Assembly (NCBI RefSeq): GCF_947631635.1
Contig: NZ_CANRMB010000028.1
Location: 1 to 50,181, forward strand
Source of the DNA: an uncultured Dysosmobacter sp.
GTDB taxonomy: Bacteria > Bacillota > Clostridia > Oscillospirales > Oscillospiraceae
Length of the DNA: 50,181 bases
Direction: 5' to 3'
The position numbers and the translations under genes were made by a program. The notes under the pieces are model-generated. The model saw only the letters and a list, made by a program, of their open reading frames with translations. It searched no databases and was not told where the DNA came from. Positions 8,884 to 17,573 of the stretch are shown here, in pieces (the stretch's first letter is position 1; each line of letters starts with the position of its first letter).

Positions 8884-8892
8884 ATAAAAGAA

Positions 8893-8922
8893 TATAAGCC
8901 GGCCTATTAAGGCCGGCTTATA
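8893..8922. terminator. Perfect bidirectional terminator hairpin
   Basis: A 13-bp perfect stem (TATAAGCCGGCCT and its complement) with a 4-base loop lies between the converging 40-residue frame and the minus-strand cassette operon. Confidence 0.85.
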
Positions 8923-8933
8923 TAGAAGGCTTC

Positions 8934-9182
8934 TCACATTTCATGCAAAGTAAGATTGCATCCGCAAGATGGACAATAGTCTTGATCTCGGAGAGGAACT
9001 CTATAATCAAGATGGCATTTACATTCTGGACAACGATATAATTTCCACATCAGCACCAAACCAATAACAAGCAAGATAGCTGCTACTATGTTATAATCAA
9101 GCGCAAACATAATGATGACTACTCCCAGAAAAAGGAAAAAGCATGTCTTAATCAAGAATAAGTAAGTAATAGCATTCATCAT
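8934..9182 (-). CDS. Small membrane protein with C-terminal zinc ribbon
   Basis: The protein has 82 residues from ATG 9182 (behind GAGGAAC): two hydrophobic helices (LFLIKTCFFLFLGVVIIMFAL and IVAAILLVIGLVLMW) followed by a cytoplasmic zinc ribbon with CPEC and CPSC pairs. A longer version from GTG 9239 overlaps the stop of the preceding gene and has an AAGGA behind it, so the true start could give 101 residues. It is the last gene of the AT-rich minus-strand operon. The function is unknown; zinc ribbon plus membrane anchor suggests binding to a partner or nucleic acid near the membrane. Confidence 0.7.
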   Translation of the reverse strand: MMNAITYLFLIKTCFFLFLGVVIIMFALDYNIVAAILLVIGLVLMWKLYRCPECKCHLDYRVPLRDQDYCPSCGCNLTLHEM

Positions 9183-9235
9183 AGTTCCTCTATGGCTTCC
9201 CATTTCGGCCACGTAAATTCTGTGACCGCTTTCTC

Positions 9236-9406
9236 TCACTTTTTATCCTTTTTCTTTAGAATCATGATAAGCGCTAAAATGCAACAGAGACATGAGATTG
9301 CAAATAGATATGACACTTTCTTGTCGTGGAATCCAACAAAATACCCTATTCCCGCTGCACAAACTATAATGATATTAGCAAAAATTAATAATATTTTTGC
9401 AGGCAT
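9236..9406 (-). CDS. Two-helix small membrane protein (56 aa)
   Basis: The start ATG shares its A with the TGA stop of the upstream secreted-protein gene (TGATG), a classic coupled arrangement. The 56-residue product has two hydrophobic helices, ILLIFANIIIVCAAGIGYFV and YLFAISCLCCILALIMIL, and ends in KKKDKK. It belongs to no family I can name. Its position between the secreted protein and the zinc-ribbon membrane protein suggests a partner or immunity-like role for the secreted products. That role is inference. Confidence 0.68.
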   Translation of the reverse strand: MPAKILLIFANIIIVCAAGIGYFVGFHDKKVSYLFAISCLCCILALIMILKKKDKK

Positions 9407-10317
9407 CACGTGATACTCCAGTCGTAGATTTCAAAAATCACATAGTTAAACAACAAAGGATAGATATAATTTGCGAAGGATTCGTTTCTCCCTGTAAATG
9501 CCGTTTTCTCCCAAAAGTCGCCATCATAGTATGTTTCTCCAACCCGTCCTTGTTCTGTAATAACATACTTGACTCCTTCAATCACGTCATAGTTGCTGCT
9601 TGAAGATGTATCAGTTACCTTCCAGTTATTGGTCGTTGTTTTTGCGCTAATATAATAAGGTTCTTTGATTGAATACACATACCCTGTAAGTGTAGCCACA
9701 CCCGTTATAATCGCTGCTGCGACAGGATATGCAAACCCAAGCGGAATACCAATAAACCCGACGATTGCATAAGCGAGAGCAACTTCGTCATCATATTGTC
9801 CAGCCAAATCATATTGTCCAGAATTAGATACTGTAGATGCCAATGCTACATTTGCTCCGCACAAGCTATATTGGGAACCATTTGCGTATCTATATCTTAC
9901 TCTCCCCAGAGATTCATAATCTCTGATCCCTCTGGTCATTCTTTCATTTTGGTCTACGCTCTCTCTAATCTCTTGAGTATTTACCTGTACACTTCCACCA
10001 ATATAATCTGTACGAGTCAGTATCCGATTTTCAAGGTCTGCATACACATAAGTAGCAACAGTTCCATCCTTAATAAGAAATAATTCTGATTTCTTATCTA
10101 CATAATCTCGAGTAATTACGATGTCCCCACTAATCGAATGGCTCGTTTCCTTTTTATACTCCGCTTCACTCAGCAAGAAAAAACCTTCTTTTTCAAGAAT
10201 ATTTTCAGCTTCTTGAATCGCTTGATCCTCAACCATCTCTACAGCATATGAAGGGATGCAAAGCAGAGATATACACATTACTATGGACATCGCTAAACTG
10301 ATTATTCTCTTTTTCAT
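9406..10317 (-). CDS. Secreted protein of unknown function with Gly/Ala-rich hydrophobic segment
   Basis: The 303-residue protein starts with a clear Sec signal peptide (MKKRIISLAMSIVMCISLLCIPSYA, cleavage after SYA). A polar domain (about 26-150) precedes a long Gly/Ala-rich hydrophobic region (about 178-216, containing VALAYAIVGFIGIPLG and AAAIITGVATLTG), then a Tyr/Thr-rich C-terminal domain ending DWSIT. A single Gly/Ala-rich hydrophobic hairpin in a secreted protein recalls large pore-forming or bacteriocin-like proteins such as the geobacillin-26 type, but I cannot confirm a match. It follows another secreted protein and is coupled to a small membrane protein. Codon use is AT-rich, unlike the core genes, which suggests acquisition by transfer. 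Confidence 0.85.
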   Translation of the reverse strand: MKKRIISLAMSIVMCISLLCIPSYAVEMVEDQAIQEAENILEKEGFFLLSEAEYKKETSHSISGDIVITRDYVDKKSELFLIKDGTVATYVYADLENRILTRTDYIGGSVQVNTQEIRESVDQNERMTRGIRDYESLGRVRYRYANGSQYSLCGANVALASTVSNSGQYDLAGQYDDEVALAYAIVGFIGIPLGFAYPVAAAIITGVATLTGYVYSIKEPYYISAKTTTNNWKVTDTSSSSNYDVIEGVKYVITEQGRVGETYYDGDFWEKTAFTGRNESFANYIYPLLFNYVIFEIYDWSIT

Positions 10318-10333
10318 TTTCTTTCTCCCTTCC

Positions 10334-10759
10334 TCAATATTTTACAAATCCAGACACCTTCACAGTTTGCCCTGAGTTATTTTTGATGCCCAGTCTGTAA
10401 TTCCCACTCTCCGGAACTTCAAATGTCTCATCAAAACTTCCGTTTTCCGCGCTGACATAGTGGAACACGCCATCCGGATCTACCAGGCCAAAGTCCATGC
10501 TTGCGCTATCTGGAGAATAGGTCGCATAGATTCTTACCGTCTCCCCTGCTTCCAGGGGGAAGTCGGTATCTCCTTTTGCCCTGGCGTATGGGTTCACACT
10601 CACATTAAAAGAACCTGACGCCCGCAAAATGGCAGCCGTATCCACCTTGGAGCCATCATAGGGGACAATGATCGATTCAGGTCCTGTTGCACCAGCGTTC
10701 AAACAGAGACAGCATACCACAGCAACCGCAGCCAGAACCTTACGAAAAGCCTTATACAT
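10334..10759 (-). CDS. Small secreted beta-rich protein
   Basis: The 141-residue protein has a signal peptide (MYKAFRKVLAAVAVVCCLCLNAGA) and a mature part of alternating hydrophobic residues (GETVRIYATYSPDSASMDFGLVDPDG) that reads as a beta-sandwich. It ends in GFVKY. Its start at 10759 follows a purine-rich GGGGG site. It lies between the membrane-anchored XRE regulator and the larger secreted protein and probably belongs to the same transcript. The function is unknown. Confidence 0.8.
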   Translation of the reverse strand: MYKAFRKVLAAVAVVCCLCLNAGATGPESIIVPYDGSKVDTAAILRASGSFNVSVNPYARAKGDTDFPLEAGETVRIYATYSPDSASMDFGLVDPDGVFHYVSAENGSFDETFEVPESGNYRLGIKNNSGQTVKVSGFVKY

Positions 10760-10783
10760 ATTTTCACCCCCTTTCGCTGGCTT

Positions 10784-11194
10784 TTACCATTCTATTGGAA
10801 TGTCATCTGTGTCTGCATCATTCCAGTCTTCACGCTCTACTTCATTAAAATCCACTTTCTCTGGTCCTCTGCGAGCAACAATTACTCCGATTATCACCGC
10901 TGCAACAACCACTATAAGTATGCAGCACAGCCATGCCGCCCAGTTTTTATTCTTTCTGTTTTCTCCGTTTGCTGCTTCAACCTGAATGGGCCGCTCAAAC
11001 TCCTCATTTATCAAGTAATCAATAGGGACACTATATAGTTCACCGAGAAACCGCAGATTTTCTGTAGATGGAACTGCCACACCGGATTCCCACCGAGAAA
11101 TTGCTTGCCGGGACACATTAAGTTCCTCGGCAACTTTTATCTGCGTTAGCCCTTTTTCTTTCCGCAAAGAAACAAGTTTTTCATCTAACTTCAT
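10784..11194 (-). CDS. XRE-family regulator with a C-terminal membrane anchor
   Basis: The 136-residue protein has an N-terminal Cro/C1-type helix-turn-helix (residues 7-61: LRKEKGLTQIKVAEELNVSR, then RWESGVAVPS). A linker leads to one hydrophobic helix near residues 77-97 (WAAWLCCILIVVVAAVIIGVIVA) and an acidic tail. The layout implies a DNA-binding domain held at the membrane, as in several Firmicutes regulators that respond to envelope or secreted signals. It is the first gene of the AT-rich operon. A perfect inverted repeat at 11230-11255 lies just upstream and is the likely operator. Confidence 0.88.
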   Translation of the reverse strand: MKLDEKLVSLRKEKGLTQIKVAEELNVSRQAISRWESGVAVPSTENLRFLGELYSVPIDYLINEEFERPIQVEAANGENRKNKNWAAWLCCILIVVVAAVIIGVIVARRGPEKVDFNEVEREDWNDADTDDIPIEW

Positions 11195-11229
11195 CTTTTC
11201 TGCTCCAATTCTATTCCAAAAGTCCTTAT

Positions 11230-11255
11230 AATGTAAACCACATGCGGTTTACATT
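11230..11255. promoter_or_regulatory. Inverted-repeat operator upstream of the cassette regulator
   Basis: AATGTAAACC (11230-11239) and GGTTTACATT (11246-11255) are perfect 10-base arms around a 6-base centre. The site is 36 bases before the regulator start, overlaps possible promoter elements on the minus strand, and is the obvious candidate target of the XRE protein. Confidence 0.65.
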
Positions 11256-11300
11256 AAGGCAATTGTAGATTGCTTTTCCAGTTTTTTCTTGTTTTTCAGT

Positions 11301-11815
11301 CTATCCGGCAATCTCCAGGGCCTCTCCCTGTCCGATAAGGCGCACCTCTCCCAGCAGCTCCAGGCAAATGGCGTGGAAGGTCCCAATGTGCATCCGGCTC
11401 ACTGCCCGCCGTCCGCCCAGCCGCGCCTCCAGCCGCTGGCGCATCTCCAGGGCGGCCTGGTTGGTGAAGGTCACGGCGGTGATCTCGTCGGGCCTGACGC
11501 CCTGTTCCTCCACCAGCCACGCAATGCGGGCCACCAAAGTCTTGGTCTTTCCCGTTCCGGGACCGGCCACCACCGCCGTCACCGGCCCCTCCGCCGTGAC
11601 GGCGACCTTCTGCTCCGGATTCAGCTGTTCCGCAGGCTTGTCCGGCGCTGCTTCCAGCGGTTTGGATGCCTGCTTCTTCAGCGCCCGCCTGCTCCCGTTC
11701 CTTTTCACCAGGGCCTCCCCGCTGAACAGGGAGAACTGTCCGCTGAACTGCTGGATCTCCCCCGGGGTCAGCAGGGAGATGGCACCGTATTCTCCGTCAA
11801 AGCCGGCCCGCCGCC
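11301..11815 (-). pseudogene. UvrD-like helicase N-terminal fragment (3' part of a broken endonuclease Q-helicase gene)
   Basis: In a second frame, directly after the end of the PHP-domain fragment, the sequence reads GFDGEYGAISLLTPGEIQ and continues into a UvrD-type helicase. It includes the Q motif (LNPEQKVAV), Walker A GPGTGKTKT, motif Ia (AVTFTNQAALEMRQRL) and the IGTFHAICLELL motif. It then stops at 11301 after EALEIAG, before Walker B and motifs III-VI, so several hundred residues are missing. The break coincides with the boundary of the AT-rich cassette. It was evidently one protein with the fragment at 11797-12927, because the two frames join without loss of family sequence. Confidence 0.85.
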
Positions 11816-12927
11816 TGTTCGATCTCCGGAATGGGCGCCTCCCGCAGGATATAAAACTCCGGCCCCAAGTACCGGAGCATCCGCTCGTACAGCTCTCCGG
11901 CCTTTTTTCCCGCGGCGGAGCCGCCGGTGGAAGCGGCGATCACCTCCGGCAGGGGTGCCAGACTCTCAAAGGGCTTTGCGCCAGCGGGGCGAAAGCCCTC
12001 CGGGCGGTCGGCCAGCGCCTCCACCCGGTGCTCCACGCCGATGGTCAGCTTTTTGCCGCACACCGGGCACAGCCCGCCCCGCTCCTCCGTCTCCGCGGGC
12101 GTCAGGCAGACGCCGCAGTTCCGGTGGCCGTCCAAATGGTATTTCCCCTCCTCCGGGAAAAACTCGATAGTCCCCCGAAAGCCCTCCCCCGTCCGGATGG
12201 CCCGGACCAGCTCCGGATAGGTGCGTCCCGTGTCCAAAAGGTTGGCCTCCCGTCCCAGCTTGGCGGGTGAGTGGGCGTCCGAGTTGGACACCAGCGTCAA
12301 AGGGTCCAGCGCGGAGACCCGCCAGTTCATAGGCGGATCTGAGGAAAGCCCCGTCTCCACGGCGTGGATGCAGGGTGTCAGATCGTCAAAGCAGTCCTCC
12401 ATGGTGTCAAAGCCGGAAAAGGCGCCGAACATGGCAAAGTGCGGCGTCCAGATATGGGCGGGGATGAACTCCGCGTCCGGGCAAGCCTCCAGGGTCAGTT
12501 CCAGCAGGTCCCGGCTGTCCAGCCCCAGGATGGGCCGCCCGTCGGAGTGGATGTTGCCGATGGCCTCCAGCCGGGCGGAGAGCTCGTCCGCCGCCTCCAG
12601 GGAGGGCAGCAGGATCAGGTTGTGGACCTTCCGGGTCTTTCCGCCCCGCTTGTAGATGGAGCTGATCTCCCCGGTGATGACGAGCCTGGGCGGCTCGCCG
12701 CCCAGGCCGTGGGGCAGGCGCAGGTCCTCCCGCAGGGTATATACGCCCTCTCCGGCGGGGACCAGCTGTTCCCGCAGCTCCGCCCGCCAGGCGGGGTGGG
12801 TGAAGTCCCCCGTGCCCAGCAGGCCGATGCCCTTCCGCGCCGCCCACCAGTCCAGATGGGGCAGGTCGCAGTCCCTGCTGGTGGCCCGGGAGAACCGGGA
12901 GTGGATATGGAGGTCCGCAATATACAT
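11797..12927 (-). pseudogene. Endonuclease Q/PHP-family N-terminal domain, frameshifted
   Basis: From ATG 12927 (behind AGAAGGTG) the product opens MYIADLHIHSRFSRATS, the metal-binding start of PHP-type endonuclease Q-like proteins. It contains further ligands (GTGDFTH, the IPAHIWTPH region, VSNSDAHSP) and a zinc-ribbon CGVCLTPAETEERGGLCPVCG, and ends at IEQAAGRL. In related proteins the domain continues directly into a UvrD helicase. Here a net +1 frameshift near 11812 stops it at 11797. The domain may still be made as a 376-residue protein, but the full enzyme cannot be. Sequencing error could explain the frameshift but not the helicase truncation at 11301. Confidence 0.82.
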
Positions 12928-12983
12928 TCTGGCACCTTCTGTCATAAAATATGTTCTATACCGGTTCCGACGCGTCTGTGGGA

Positions 12984-13013
12984 AGGCCCGCCGCAATGCA
13001 CCGCGGCGGGCCT
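12984..13013. terminator. GC-rich terminator hairpin
   Basis: AGGCCCGCCGC pairs with GCGGCGGGCCT across an 8-base loop. It sits between the stop of the DUF1576 gene (13026, minus) and the start of the PHP-domain gene. The T-tract is poor, so efficiency is uncertain. Confidence 0.6.
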
Positions 13014-13025
13014 ATCCATAGACAT

Positions 13026-14501
13026 TCAGGTCGTCTCCTGGGGTTCTTGTGTCTCCTGGGGTTTTCCGGTGATTTCCGTCTCCTCCGGTTTGTCGTCCGT
13101 CATGCGGGACGCCGTCTCTCCGCTCTCCTGCTCCGGATGCAGCTCGTGCTCCGAGTGGTGCGTGCTCTGACTGCGGCTGGTGCGCCAGAAGGAGGTGTCG
13201 ATGGGTCCGCTCTCCTCAAAGAGGTCGTAGTAGTTCTCATCCCGCAGCGTGGGCCGGCGGTGCTTCCAGATGGCGGTGATGGTGGGATAGAGCACGATGG
13301 CGATCAGGCCGCCGGAAAATCCGTTGTTATAGAGGTTCAGACCGGCCACCGGGCCGCCTGTCTGCAAAACCAGCGCCGAGTGGATAAATCCGGCCAGGAT
13401 CCCGAAGGGCCATCCAAAATGCCCTGCAATGGGCGCCAGCGTGGTGCCGAACAGCCCCGCCAGCTGGAGGGAGGGGTAATCCGGGGTATAGTGCATGCCA
13501 TAGGCGCCCAGCGCCACGCCGACCATCACCGGCACGATGTTGAACATGTGCTTGCCAAAGGCGGAAAAGCCCATAATGGTAAAGATGCCGCCCAGCGTGG
13601 GGCCGTTCAGGTCTCCGCCCACAAGCAGAACATAGGCGATCCCCAGGAGCCCATTGACGCCGACGTTCACCAGCACCGGCCCCGGGCCGAACATACGCAG
13701 GTAGTCGCTGGGGGCACGGCCCGTGGTGGAGAGCAGGCGGCGGTATCCCGCCCAGACTGCCCAGGGCGGCGTTCCTGTCACGAAAAAGCCCGCCGCGATC
13801 ATGATGAGGCAGGTAATCCCGATGGCGATGATGAACCGTTGGTTATATCCCTCCGCCCAGTAGAGCACGGAATCCGGCTTGTCGCCAAAAGCCGTCAGGA
13901 CCGGCACGATCATCATGGCGAACAGGCCGCAGGCAAATCCCATGTTGTAGAGGTTCATGCCATTTTGGATCTTATAGGTATACGCGGACAAGGACGGCAG
14001 GATGAACCCGATCAGGATCCCCGTGACCAGTCCCAGCGGCAGGCTCGCGTGGATGCTGCCCAGGACCATATAGCTGACAAGGGGCGCCAGAGATGTGGCC
14101 AGCAGCGCCACAGAGGCATATTTGGAAAAGGGTTCCCGCTGATACCGGGCATACAGCCAGGTGCCCAGGATGATGGGCCAGATATTGATGAAATTTTTCC
14201 CAAACAGGGAGAAGCCTGCCATCAGTCCCATTTCCACGATGGTAAAGCCATTAAAGGGGTCTCCGGAGAGTTTGATGATGCAGATGGAGATGATGGTCAC
14301 GATCCCCGCGTTGATCAGCGCCGCGCCCGGTCCCGCTATGTAGACATAGTCGGTGATCAGCAAGTCCTGCATCGTAATGATCCGATACAGCCCGGGGAGG
14401 ATATCGGCCGGTTCATCCATCAAAATACCCACGATCATAAGTCCTACCGAAAAAATGATCGTGGCCGAAAAAATCTTTTGATACCGCTTCTGCACGCGCA
14501 T
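13026..14501 (-). CDS. DUF1576-family polytopic membrane protein
   Basis: The protein has about 490 residues and a dozen hydrophobic segments. It shows an internal two-fold repeat: a GDPFNGFTIVEMGLMAGFSLFGKNFINIWP block in the first half corresponds to a GDLNGPTLGGIFTIMGFSAFGKHMFNIVPV block in the second. This is how DUF1576 proteins look. The C-terminal about 50 residues are polar, rich in Glu, Gln and Thr, and cytoplasmic or disordered. ATG 14501 is placed directly after GAGGGGGAGGG; GTG 14495 gives better spacing and is equally possible. Transport is likely from the fold, but no substrate is known to me. Confidence 0.85.
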   Translation of the reverse strand: MRVQKRYQKIFSATIIFSVGLMIVGILMDEPADILPGLYRIITMQDLLITDYVYIAGPGAALINAGIVTIISICIIKLSGDPFNGFTIVEMGLMAGFSLFGKNFINIWPIILGTWLYARYQREPFSKYASVALLATSLAPLVSYMVLGSIHASLPLGLVTGILIGFILPSLSAYTYKIQNGMNLYNMGFACGLFAMMIVPVLTAFGDKPDSVLYWAEGYNQRFIIAIGITCLIMIAAGFFVTGTPPWAVWAGYRRLLSTTGRAPSDYLRMFGPGPVLVNVGVNGLLGIAYVLLVGGDLNGPTLGGIFTIMGFSAFGKHMFNIVPVMVGVALGAYGMHYTPDYPSLQLAGLFGTTLAPIAGHFGWPFGILAGFIHSALVLQTGGPVAGLNLYNNGFSGGLIAIVLYPTITAIWKHRRPTLRDENYYDLFEESGPIDTSFWRTSRSQSTHHSEHELHPEQESGETASRMTDDKPEETEITGKPQETQEPQETT

Positions 14502-14968
14502 CCCTCCCCCTCTGATAGCTTTATTATACAGAGGGAATGTGGAATGAGCAATAGTGAATTGCATCCACCTCTACACCATTCTTCCCGGAATGCCGAAAGC
14601 GCCCGCCTTGCGGGCTTCATTCGAAAGGAAGTACAACCACTTGGCGCGAAGCGCGAAGGCGTCCCGCCGCAGATTTGCCTTTTCATGGTCAGTAATCCTT
14701 GGCACATATTTGATTTTTCTGAGTTTATATATATAATAAAGCTAATGATTCTCACATTTTTATAAATTTCAAATCTGCCTTATCCGCTTCAAAAGTCGTA
14801 AATACGCAATCTATTGACACCCGTTTGTTGATTTTTGACCGCTTCTATTTCATCAAAGGCGAGAAACAATCGTCAAAGAGGTTTCTCCCGCTCTGCACGA
14901 TGTTTTGATCGATCTTCTCATCGTTTCAAAAGAGCGCACATCGCGCCATTTGATCATTTATACTAATT
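14502..14968. other. Intergenic region before the salvage operon
   Basis: There is no supported gene in this stretch. It contains small GC hairpins near 14600-14665 (GCCCGC-CTT-GCGGGC and GCGCGAAGCGC) and then AT-rich sequence (14700-14960). It holds two TTGAC-like motifs (about 14814 and 14836), one of which could be a -35 element, but I found no convincing -10 partner. No SAM riboswitch pattern was seen, although S-adenosylmethionine-linked operons in Firmicutes often have one. Confidence 0.4.
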
Positions 14969-15096
14969 CCAAATAAAATGATTTGATCATTTTATTTGGG
15001 CTGCCTTCGGCGGCCCGGCGGCGAAGCCGCCAGGAATGTCGTCAATACTTTTCTTGGAAGCGCCGCGATAAAAAACTTTTTTAAAGTTTTTTATCG
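14969..15096. repeat. Cluster of perfect hairpins in the leader of the salvage operon
   Basis: Four hairpins follow one another: CCAAATAAAATGAT-TTG-complement (14969-14999, 14 bp), GCTGCC-TTC-GGCGGC (15000-15014), GGCGGC-GAA-GCCGCC (15017-15031) and CGATAAAAAACTTT with its complement (15066-15096, 14 bp). The sequence differs from the repeat at 6397/19709, but the architecture is similar. It ends 150 bases before the MTR kinase start and may be another interspersed structured repeat. Some of the stems could act as terminators. Confidence 0.7.
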
Positions 15097-15246
15097 AGAA
15101 ACAGTATTACTTAAAATCGTATGGGTTGTCACGGCTTCTGCCTGCCGCGGCATGGCATCCTGCGCGGAAAACGTAAACCTGCGCCCTGTTCCGCAAGCCG
15201 CAAGAGCCGCCTTTGCCCATTAAAAATATTTTTAGGAGGTTTGCAT

Positions 15247-16452
15247 ATGAGAGACTTCAGCCAATTCTTTCTCATGACCCCTGACGACGTCAGGCGTTAT
15301 GCGGTGGAAGTGCTTCACAAATTTGATTCAAATGAGGAGACAGACTGTGTAGAAATCGGTGACGGCAATATCAACTATGTGTTCAGAGTCCGGTCTAAGC
15401 GGGACGGGCACTCCATCATTGTCAAACAGGCTGACAAGCTCCTGCGTTCCTCCGGCCGGCCTCTGGATATCTGCCGGAACAAAATCGAGGCCGCGGTCCT
15501 CCAGCTGGAGGGCAAGCTGGCCCCGGGGTATGTGCCCGCAGTCTACTACTACGACGAGACCATGGCCGCCACCACAATGGAAGACGTCTCCGCCTTCAAA
15601 AACCTCCGGAAGGAGCTGGCGGCCAACCGTGTATATCCCCATCTGGCAGAAAATATCTCTGCCTTTATGGCGGACACGCTTCTTCCCACCACCGATCTGG
15701 TCCTGGACCGGGCGGAAAAAAAGAAGCGGGTAAAGTTTTTCACAAACCCGGAGCTCTGTGAGATCACGGAGGATCTGGTCTTGACCGAGCCCTATGACGA
15801 CTTCAAAAAGCGCAATGTCCTGACGCCTGGGAACGAAGCTTTTGTCCGTGAATTTCTCTATAACGACCAGCAGCTTCACGCGGAGGTAGGCAAGCTCCGG
15901 AATAACTTCATGAATAACGCCCAGGCGCTTCTGCACGGCGACCTGCACTCCGGTTCCATTTTCGCCAACAAGGACGGCATCCGGGTCTTGGACCCCGAGT
16001 TTGCTTTCTACGGGCCAATGGGATACGATATCGGCAACGTGATTGGAAACCTGTTCTTCGCCTGGGCCAGCAAGGTCTATGCCACGCCGGAGGAGACGGA
16101 GGCAGCCGCCGCCCTGGAGCAGACGATCTCTGCGGTTTGTGATCTCACAATGTCCAAGCTGGCAGCCAAGTATGACGAGATGGTCACCTTTTCCCTATAC
16201 CGGACCAGTGCGTTCCGGCAGGCATATCTGGACGGTGTTCTGGCAGATTCCCTCGGATATGCCGGCACGGAGATCATCCGCCGTGTAGTAGGCGATTCCA
16301 AGGTCGCGGAGCTCACCTCTGTCAGCGAGCTATCCCAGCGCATTCTCATGGATCGCGCTCTCATCAAATTGGGCATCACCCTAATCAAGCACCGGGAGCA
16401 TTTGCGGAACGGAAGCAGTGTTGTACATGCATTCCGGATGATCTTGGCCTGA
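15247..16452 (+). CDS. mtnK: S-methyl-5-thioribose kinase
   Basis: The 401-residue kinase phosphorylates 5-methylthioribose (and probably 5-deoxyribose) on O1 using ATP. It shows the choline-kinase-like fold motifs of MtnK: GDGNINYVFRV near residue 38, catalytic LLHGDLHSGS near residue 230, and metal-binding VLDPEFAFYGPMGYDIGN near residue 247. Length is normal for MtnK. ATG 15247 has AGGAGG 7 bases upstream; longer in-frame extensions lack a ribosome binding site. It is first in a four-gene operon with the isomerase, aldolase and alcohol dehydrogenase. Confidence 0.93.
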   Translation: MRDFSQFFLMTPDDVRRYAVEVLHKFDSNEETDCVEIGDGNINYVFRVRSKRDGHSIIVKQADKLLRSSGRPLDICRNKIEAAVLQLEGKLAPGYVPAVYYYDETMAATTMEDVSAFKNLRKELAANRVYPHLAENISAFMADTLLPTTDLVLDRAEKKKRVKFFTNPELCEITEDLVLTEPYDDFKKRNVLTPGNEAFVREFLYNDQQLHAEVGKLRNNFMNNAQALLHGDLHSGSIFANKDGIRVLDPEFAFYGPMGYDIGNVIGNLFFAWASKVYATPEETEAAAALEQTISAVCDLTMSKLAAKYDEMVTFSLYRTSAFRQAYLDGVLADSLGYAGTEIIRRVVGDSKVAELTSVSELSQRILMDRALIKLGITLIKHREHLRNGSSVVHAFRMILA

Positions 16453-16471
16453 TGCCGGTAAGGAGACAGCT

Positions 16472-17524
16472 ATGGTAAGAATGGACAACGATATGCCCTT
16501 CCTGCTGCAATACGAAAATGTGGCATGGTACAGCAAGGGCAAGGTCCGCATTTTGGACCGCCGCGTCTATCCCACGGAGGTCCGTTTTGTGGAGTGCACG
16601 GATTATCACGAGGTGGCGCAAGCCATCACGGATATGGTGACGCAGAGCGCCGGCCCCTACACCGCCGTGGGCATGGGGATGGCGCTGGCCGCCTGGCAAG
16701 CGCGGCATATGGGCATGGCCGCGCAGCTTGCATTTTTAAAGCAGGCGTCTTATGACCTGTCCCACGCCCGTCCCACCACCGCCAACCGCTATGGCCAGAT
16801 CACCGGCCGCTGCGTGGATGTGGCGGCTCAAGCCCTGGAGCAGGACAAGGATCCCATCCAGGCCATTGTGGAGAACACCATAGAATCCCTGAACCGGCGG
16901 TACAGCACCATGCAGATCGTTGGAGACCAATTGGCATCCTTGATCCCAAATGGCGGTACGATCCTGACCCAGTGCTTCGGCGAAACAATCATCGGCACAG
17001 TCATGCGGGCCGTGCGAAAGTACGGCAAGGATTTCAAGGTATTCTGCGCCGAGACCCGTCCCTATCTGCAAGGCGCCCGGCTGACCTCCAGCTGCTTCGC
17101 ACAGATGGGCTTCGATACCACAGTCATCACTGACAACATGGTGGCCTATGCCATGGAGCGGGAGCATATCGACGTATTCACCTCCGCGGCGGACTCCATC
17201 GCCCAGGACGGCTACATCGCCAACAAGATCGGCACCTTCCAAATCGCTATTCTGGCCAAGTATTTCGGTATTCCCTACTATGTCACCGGAATTCCCGACC
17301 GGGATAAGCGGAGCAAAAACGATATTGTCATTGAGATGCGGGACCCCCAGCAGGTCCTCTGCTATCGGGATATTCCCAACACCGTACCGAAGGTCAACGG
17401 CATCTATCCCTCCTTCGACGTGGTGCCGCCCCATCTTATCTCCGGTGTCGTGACAGACAAGGGCGTATATGTCCCCTATTTGTTGAACCAATACTTCGCC
17501 ACCGATGTAAAAAGCTTTTACTGA
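16472..17524 (+). CDS. mtnA: S-methyl-5-thioribose-1-phosphate isomerase
   Basis: The 350-residue enzyme of the eIF2B-alpha-like family converts methylthioribose-1-phosphate to methylthioribulose-1-phosphate. The catalytic cysteine lies in LTQCFGETI (Cys168) and the aspartate in VITDNM (Asp221). The GxGxALA region (TAVGMGMALA) near residue 65 is also present. AAGGAG stands 6 bases before ATG 16472, and the gene follows mtnK by 19 bases. The paired kinase and isomerase fix the pathway as methylthioadenosine or 5'-deoxyadenosine salvage. Confidence 0.93.
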   Translation: MVRMDNDMPFLLQYENVAWYSKGKVRILDRRVYPTEVRFVECTDYHEVAQAITDMVTQSAGPYTAVGMGMALAAWQARHMGMAAQLAFLKQASYDLSHARPTTANRYGQITGRCVDVAAQALEQDKDPIQAIVENTIESLNRRYSTMQIVGDQLASLIPNGGTILTQCFGETIIGTVMRAVRKYGKDFKVFCAETRPYLQGARLTSSCFAQMGFDTTVITDNMVAYAMEREHIDVFTSAADSIAQDGYIANKIGTFQIAILAKYFGIPYYVTGIPDRDKRSKNDIVIEMRDPQQVLCYRDIPNTVPKVNGIYPSFDVVPPHLISGVVTDKGVYVPYLLNQYFATDVKSFY

Positions 17525-17573
17525 TCCGCAATCGATTTCACTTTTCAAAATATACGTGAGGAGGAATATACCC

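Noticed and set aside
12951..14765. A 604-codon frame on the plus strand
   Set aside because: It is antisense to the DUF1576 membrane protein, rich in His, Gly and Asp; no start signal.
14502..15246. SAM riboswitch upstream of mtnK
   Set aside because: The conserved S-box core was not found; only unrelated hairpins are present.
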